Shown in pieces: positions 58,325 to 64,000 of a stretch of DNA of 64,000 nucleotides. The stretch's first letter is position 1. Each line of letters opens with the position of its first letter. Made by a program: the position numbers and the translations under genes. A model generated the notes under the pieces. The model was not told where the DNA came from, did no database searches, and saw only the letters and a list, made by a program, of their open reading frames with translations. The stretch is from Rotaria socialis (taxonomy: Eukaryota; Rotifera; Eurotatoria; Philodinida; Philodinidae): assembly GCA_905331475.1 (NCBI GenBank), contig CAJNYU010000755.1, forward strand, positions 1 to 64,000. The letters are read 5' to 3'.

Positions 58325-59004
58325 ACAAGTTAAGTTAAATTTTATACGTATTAATCATGTTCATTCTTATGCTTAAAACTCGTTTTGATTTGTTCTTGTT
58401 TTATATTAAACCACTTTTTATATGTCGTGAAAATATTTTCGGTTTTTGTCTTTCTATTTTAATCTTGTTAGCTTATTCTTCTTTCATTTAAAAATAAACA
58501 ATCGGCATAAAGTGAGGAAAGTGAAGAAAGGCGTTTTGTGCAACCTAAAAGTCGTAGTGAGTAAGACAAAATAACAAATAGGAAAGTATTAGCATGACGG
58601 CGGGTGTGACGCTTATTTACTGGTGAAAGAAAAATTGCGATTAATTTTCGAAAATCGGTAAAAAAATCCACAAAAAACAAGTTTTGGTGGTGAAAATCGA
58701 GTCTGTGAAAAAATCTTGGTTAGAAAATGCGAAAAATTGGAAGGCACTTAAACCTATTTTTGCATGGAAAAAGAATTTCAATTATGAAAATTCTATATAA
58801 CAAGACAGAGTCTCGTTTAATAACATATCATGTAACCGACCCCTTCAACTATCTATATCACCATTTGAATCATATCCGTATCTCCTGATATGAAAAAGGA
58901 ATTGAATAAAGACATGCTAAAAGAACTTGAACAATCAATTTCGCTTAAACTTTCGTTTTGCGCTTTATGTTGTCCAAATTCTGATGGAATATGGACAATA
59001 AACT
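58325..59004. other. Gene-free spacer
   Basis: Likely holds the 3' UTR of the preceding gene. No further gene or repeat recognised. Confidence 0.4.
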
Positions 59005-59353
59005 CAGGGTTGCCACCTGATGAAGTCTAAAAAGCGGAAAATAGCGGAAAGAAAAAATGAAAAAGCGGGAAAAAAAGCGGAAGCTTATATTGCTGCAGAT
59101 TTGTAATCCTTCTGAGAATATTAGGCATTTTTTTCATTTCATCAACGTTTCAAAACATAAAAAAACGATGACTCGCGATATTTGTAAACAATAAGAATTG
59201 ATTCAATAATATCAAATATTATTCTGTACTCATGTTTGATATGCAACACGTTTTATACGAAAAAGCGGAAAAAAGCGGAACAGCGGAAAAATAGCGGAAA
59301 AAAAGTGAAAAAGCGGAAACTTTCCGCAAAAAGCGGAAGAGGTGGCAACCCTG
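59005..59353. mobile_element. hAT-type MITE, 349 bp
   Basis: The ends CAGGGTTGCCACCT and AGGTGGCAACCCTG are perfect inverted repeats of 14 bp, typical of hAT elements. Flanking 8-mers AATAAACT (58997-59004) and AATAAAAT (59354-59361) match at 7 of 8 positions, fitting an 8-bp target duplication. The interior has many AAAGCGGAAA words near both ends, all on the plus strand. Non-coding. Confidence 0.85.
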
Positions 59354-59361
59354 AATAAAAT

Positions 59362-62200
59362 ACCCAACAAAAACAAATTCTGTCGTAATTTCATAAGAAT
59401 TTCGACAATTGTAGAAATTCGACAACCTTACCCAAATTCAGATGACGAAATTCTTTTTGCCGAAATTTCATAGAACCTTTAAGAGGGTAAACCTTTCACT
59501 AATAAAATTGAGAGCAAACAAAATTAATGAAAAACGAAAACACTTCCTTTTTGTACTATTGTAAAAACATCGCAATTTTGTATTTTTTTTCATGCTGACG
59601 TTTTTGAACTTGTTGTAAAGGTATTTTTTATGAAGTAAAACTTAACCTATTCGTAAGTCATAGAGAAAAGGTTCAAGTATGATAAACACTGAAATTTTAA
59701 GTATTGCTTTTGAGCGATGAATTTTTTTATGTTCAGCAAAAGTTCACTGAAATCACTCACAGATGCCAAAAAGACGTTTCTGATTCCAATTTTTTCTAGT
59801 CTCGAAAAAAGCTAATAAAACGGTATAGCTATACAGAATAGTACAGTTTGATCAGTTTTCCTATGTTCTTTCATTGGTTTAACCGATAATCGACTAAAAG
59901 ACGCAGAACTAACTAAAAAAAAATTCACATTAAGTTTTAACTACATAGTTATAGTTAATCCTTTTAAAAATATATTCTTCTGTGAAAATGAACATAATAA
60001 ATACGAGACATGCAATATTACAATGAAAATTAAGAATGATATTAAGTTCAACGGCAACCTTGCTCATGTTTGAGAAATTGCCACCTTGAACGGAAGTAAA
60101 CGAACTGACGAATTATGGTATGAAAAATACGTTGTAGTACCTCCGTTTTAACGCCATTTTTTTTTACAGTTGAAATTATTAGTCCAAATGACTAAGAGTG
60201 AACCCCTTCCCCCCTCCCCCCACAATAAAGGATCCCAGGTCTTCTATTATGTTCCAGCGTAAAAATTTTCCAAGGGGTCTTGTATTAAGAACCGCATTTT
60301 TTCCTAATATTTGATTTAAAAGGTTTTCCAGAAAATTAAGGTGATTTTTATGATTTCCATCAGTATTTTTAGGGTTTTAAGGGTGTCATTATAATTGTGA
60401 ACACACTCTCTTAATATTTCCAGCTTAAAATGCTAAGAATCAGGCATATTTTGATGGAGAACGCTAATTAAAGTTCGTAATTAGCAAAAAATTAATTAAT
60501 TAAAAGGGGGGGGGGGGGTTATAATCACAATCATAGTCAATAAATGAAAACCAATTTTGACTTACTTTTTTGGTTTTGAATCCAGCATTAATTGATCTTC
60601 GTTGAGTACATCATTTACATTCGTTTGTAATTCAAGACTCATTTTGAAGAACGCTGAAAATAGAGAAGTGAGGCCTTAATGAGTTTGAAATCGTACGATG
60701 ACAGTAGAATCAGTATTTATAGTTTCTCACTTTTTACGTCAAGCATCGCTAACTTTCTTTCGTTCTCTTCATTCCTTTTTGCTTTTGCAATCAATAAGAG
60801 TACGGGTGAAAAAATGAAATTTCACGCTGTATTTATTTCGCTGTCACATAGCTTTAGTACGTGATCAAGGCAAATAATTTGATGCATTTTATTTTTTTGA
60901 TAAATATTAGATTAGACAACTGAAAATGTTTAATAACTTTTGTTTCTCACATAGCACTACTATTTATATACTGTAATCCGAAATTGGAATTATTTGCTGT
61001 TACATGTGCATTTAGTAGGACAGATAGATAAAATAAAAGTAGATAGTGATGTCTTGCATTTTGCAATCAATCATGCAAAGACATCCTTGTTGAAACGATC
61101 ACAAGCGGGGCACATTAATAATCTAGAGAAAATATGTGAAAACAAAATGCATCAAATAAAAAATGTACATTGATCAGATATTCGAAAATAAAAGAATCAA
61201 TAAAAGTTTGAGTACAAGACTTGAGTTCATTCTCATCGACACAGTCTGATTTAATTCATACACACAATATTCAGATTTTCAGCGTTTATGCGAAATATTT
61301 AGCTATTGAAGTCAATCACAAGGAATACTGTTTACAGTCTGTTTTGGGACAATAGCAATTTCAGTACACCGTACTAATTTGTATCTATCCGTATCTTAAA
61401 CAGTACACTTGATTTCACCATACATTAGATGTATTATAAAATCAAGTGTATTTCATCTTATTATTACTGTACAATACCGGGGATGTTAGCGTCACTAGAT
61501 GTCACTTCATGACGCTAACTTATCCATATCATTGAAATACATTTTCTTTACTTGTTTTCTATTTGATATGGATAATCCTTCTCATGATTGAGATCATGTG
61601 ATCTTTTTGGTTTAGCTATGCTTTTTCGTTATTGCGTTGTTTAGTTTTCTCGTTCGAATATATAAGGATTTATCCTTATATTTGTTTGCCAGATTTATTG
61701 TTTTTTCTTCACTGTTATCATTATTTACATAAATCTACTTTTCCCTTCAATCTGCTGATTTCATCAATTGATCTTATTAAACATCATTGATTATCTATTT
61801 ACTTATACAAGGTAAAATAACTGTCTACGTGAGCTCACGACAGAAGATCAATTAATCTAAAGAAAACGCATCATTGACTGAGCGTAAAAGATTAAAATAA
61901 GATTAAATAAAAGCATCCCTAAAAGTGAGCCTCACAGGGGAGAAAGAAGGGTTCTTCTTCGTTCGCACGTACTCTTAGTAGGGTTTGCCCTAGTTGTATT
62001 AGCTAAATCGCGACATGATTCGTCTGTGAATGTCAAATATTAATTGTAAAATTCTTTTTCTTGGTCTATTTTATTAAAATAATGATATTATTGAAACGAA
62101 GAAAAGCTTTAAAAAAAGTAAAAACTAGAAATTATTGTTCGCTAACCATAGTAAACTATCGACTAAATCTTTATGATGAAAAATTGACAAAAACCTCAAA
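59362..62200. other. Gene-free DNA with small palindrome and poly(G) tract
   Basis: No gene recognised. A run of about 14 G occurs at 60505-60518 after AATTAATTAAAA. A clean hairpin, GTTAGCGTCA ... TGACGCTAAC, spans about 61486-61520. A second inverted pair (ACACTTGATTT and AAATCAAGTGT) lies at 61404-61451. Confidence 0.5.
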
Positions 62201-62204
62201 CGCA

Positions 62205-63790
62205 GCCTGAATCCCAGATCGAATTCGTACGGCAGGAGACGACAGGAAAACACCGGAAATCACTGAAACGTGGAAGCAGTATTCCGGTCGGAATTTTTCC
62301 CGTGTATTCCAAGCGATTTCCTGTGTTTGCAGACAACAAGCGATTGGAAAATCACCGGAAAACAGCTGAAAATCTCCGACCGGAATACTGCTTCCGATTC
62401 CCGCAATTTTCAGTGTTTTCCTGCAGGATACGGTGGTTTTCCCCGCATTTTCCTACATAGGATATCTTGGGTCTGGATTCGAATATTTACTGAATGTATT
62501 CGCTCACAGAGGGAACCAAACCCCAAGTTAGAGGGATCTCGATAGAACTAGATGAATTCTATCGAACGAACGATTCATTTTTTGTCCAACGCCATTCCTA
62601 ACTGGAGAAAAATGCAAAATACTGCCAAAAAATAAGGGAAAAGGCAGGTCTTTTTGGTAAAACTCGTCACGATTTGCGCAGCGAGGGAACCAAAAGCTGA
62701 AATTGACAGAGCTAGATAGAACTTGGCGATTTCTATCGTCAAGTTCTTCCTAGGATCCCCTCCGAAAGTATAGACTTGTGTCCACATATGTCTATCTTTC
62801 GGGAAAATAATGAAACAAAAATTCGATGATGTCGCTATCGAATTGTGATCTCAAACAGTTCAAAGCAATCCAAATCTTACGAAGATCATAAAATGAATTT
62901 ATATTCATATAGAAAATAAATTTAAATTAAAAGAAATTCTTCTTTCACAGCACATTATGAGAAAAAAAATTTGATCGAGTCAATCTCTATAGCTTTATAA
63001 AGGCAGCAACACTTTGTCAGAGAAACGAGCAATAAGACCTGGATTTTCCATTTCGGAGGGGATCTAACAGTCAAATCGGACTGGTTATGCGTCCATTCGA
63101 TAGAGCTGGTCAAGTTCTATCTATCTAGATTAATTTCAGCTTTTGATTCCCTCTCTGAGCGAATCGCGACGGGTTTTACTGGAAACCTCAGCTTTTGACA
63201 ATGAATTTGCATTTTAGGAGGACTTCCAACTACTGAATAGCACTGTAAAAATGACCATTCGACAGAGCTCGTCAAGTTCTATCCATGTCTGCCAATTTCA
63301 GCTTTTGGCTCCCTCGCTGAGCAAATCGTGACGAGTTTTACCAAAAAGACCTGCCTTTTCCCTTATTTTTTGGCAGTATTTTGCATTTTTCTCCAGTTAG
63401 GAATGGCGTTGGACAANGGATCCTAGGAAGAACTTGACGATAGAAATCGCCAAGTTCTATCTAGCTCTGTCAATTTCAGCTTTTGGTTCCCTCGCTGAGC
63501 AAATCGTGACGAGTTTTACCAAAAAGACCTGCCTTTTCCCTTATTTTTTGGCAGTATTTTGCATTTTTCTCCAGTTAGGAATGGCGTTGGACAAAAAATG
63601 AATCGTTCGTTCGATAGAATTCATCTAGTTCTATCGAGATCCCTCTAACTTGGGGTTTGGTTCCCTCTGTGAGCGAATACATTCAGTAAATATTCGAATC
63701 CAGGCCCAAGATATTCTACGTCATTTTCCTGCCGGTTCCCGCAGTATCTGTTCTCCGGAATCATTGGTCTGGGAATTTAAATACAGGGAA
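62205..63790. mobile_element. Foldback element with large inverted arms
   Basis: The arm 62455-62755 returns in reverse complement at 63421-63725 with very few changes (GGTTTGGTTCCCTCTGTGAG, AGGAATGGCGTTGGACAA and TTCTATCTAGCTCTGTCAAT are all shared). A further partial direct copy of the right arm lies at 63285-63416. Outer parts contain TTCCGG/CCGGAA words. No coding frame is credible. The element is palindromic enough to trouble assembly, and the one ambiguous base of the window is in it. Confidence 0.7.
63417..63417. other. Ambiguous base (n) at a repeat junction
   Basis: The only n in the window. It stands between a copy of the repeat ending GGCGTTGGACAA and the start of the inverted arm (GGATCCTAGGAAGAAC), where two nearly identical stretches (63295-63416 and 63479-63594) follow each other. 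A local misjoin or collapsed repeat is likely. Confidence 0.8.
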
Positions 63791-64000
63791 CTTCTTTAAA
63801 ATAATATTCAGCTTCAAATTCGAATCTACTGAATGTAGTTATATTCGATTTATAACAATCAATCGATAATAGTACAGAAAATGTGTAGATAAAGAAATGA
63901 AAGAAAGAAAGTCATAAGTAAACTCATGTAAATTCTAATGAGAACATTTATGTGTGACTAAATGTACTAATTACCTATTCCAAAGAGGGCCTGCAGAATG

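Overview
The window looks like nuclear DNA of a small invertebrate, most probably a bdelloid rotifer. It is AT-rich, its genes are split by short GT-AG introns (mostly 51-66 bp), transposon remnants of many types are packed between few genes, a Penelope-type retroelement fragment is present, and the largest locus is a bacterial-type nonribosomal peptide synthetase (NRPS) carrying many eukaryotic introns. The organism assignment is inference. Splice sites were placed by hand from GT/AG signals, reading frame and domain continuity.

Layout. 1-17.2 kb: a long imperfect inverted repeat (arms about 1.45-4.19 and 14.56-17.17 kb) flanks a 10-kb spacer. The spacer holds an element filled with GGAATTCC-type repeats (7.2-8.3 kb) and a complete three-exon cytochrome P450 gene (9.2-13.1 kb, + strand). 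17.2-25.7 kb: no gene recognised; two composite transposon-like insertions (18.1-20.1 and 21.2-23.3 kb), each with a second element nested inside. 25.7-49.7 kb: one giant minus-strand NRPS locus, reconstructed as 20 exons whose lengths sum to 6376 codons. 49.7-53 kb: no gene seen. 52.85-53.8 kb: Penelope-like fragment with a GIY-YIG domain and a hammerhead-like motif. 55.0-57.2 kb: SLC52-type riboflavin transporter (minus). 57.8-58.3 kb: three short exons of a possible BEN-domain gene (+). 59-64 kb: a 349-bp hAT-type MITE, gene-free DNA and a foldback element containing one ambiguous base.

NRPS order: C1-A1-T1 / C2-C3-A2-T2 / C4-C5-A3-T3 / C6-A4-T4 / a six-membrane-span, left-handed-beta-helix terminal domain of the type known from poly-lysine synthetase / SAM-dependent methyltransferase. 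There is no thioesterase. Modules 2, 3 and 4 share A-domain intron positions exactly, with two internal exons of exactly 300 and 331 nt in each. This indicates that the modules multiplied after introns had been gained, that is, inside a eukaryotic genome. With the methyltransferase and the P450 about 12.6 kb away, the locus could be a small natural-product gene cluster in an animal. The cluster idea is inference; the individual domain calls are well supported by motifs.
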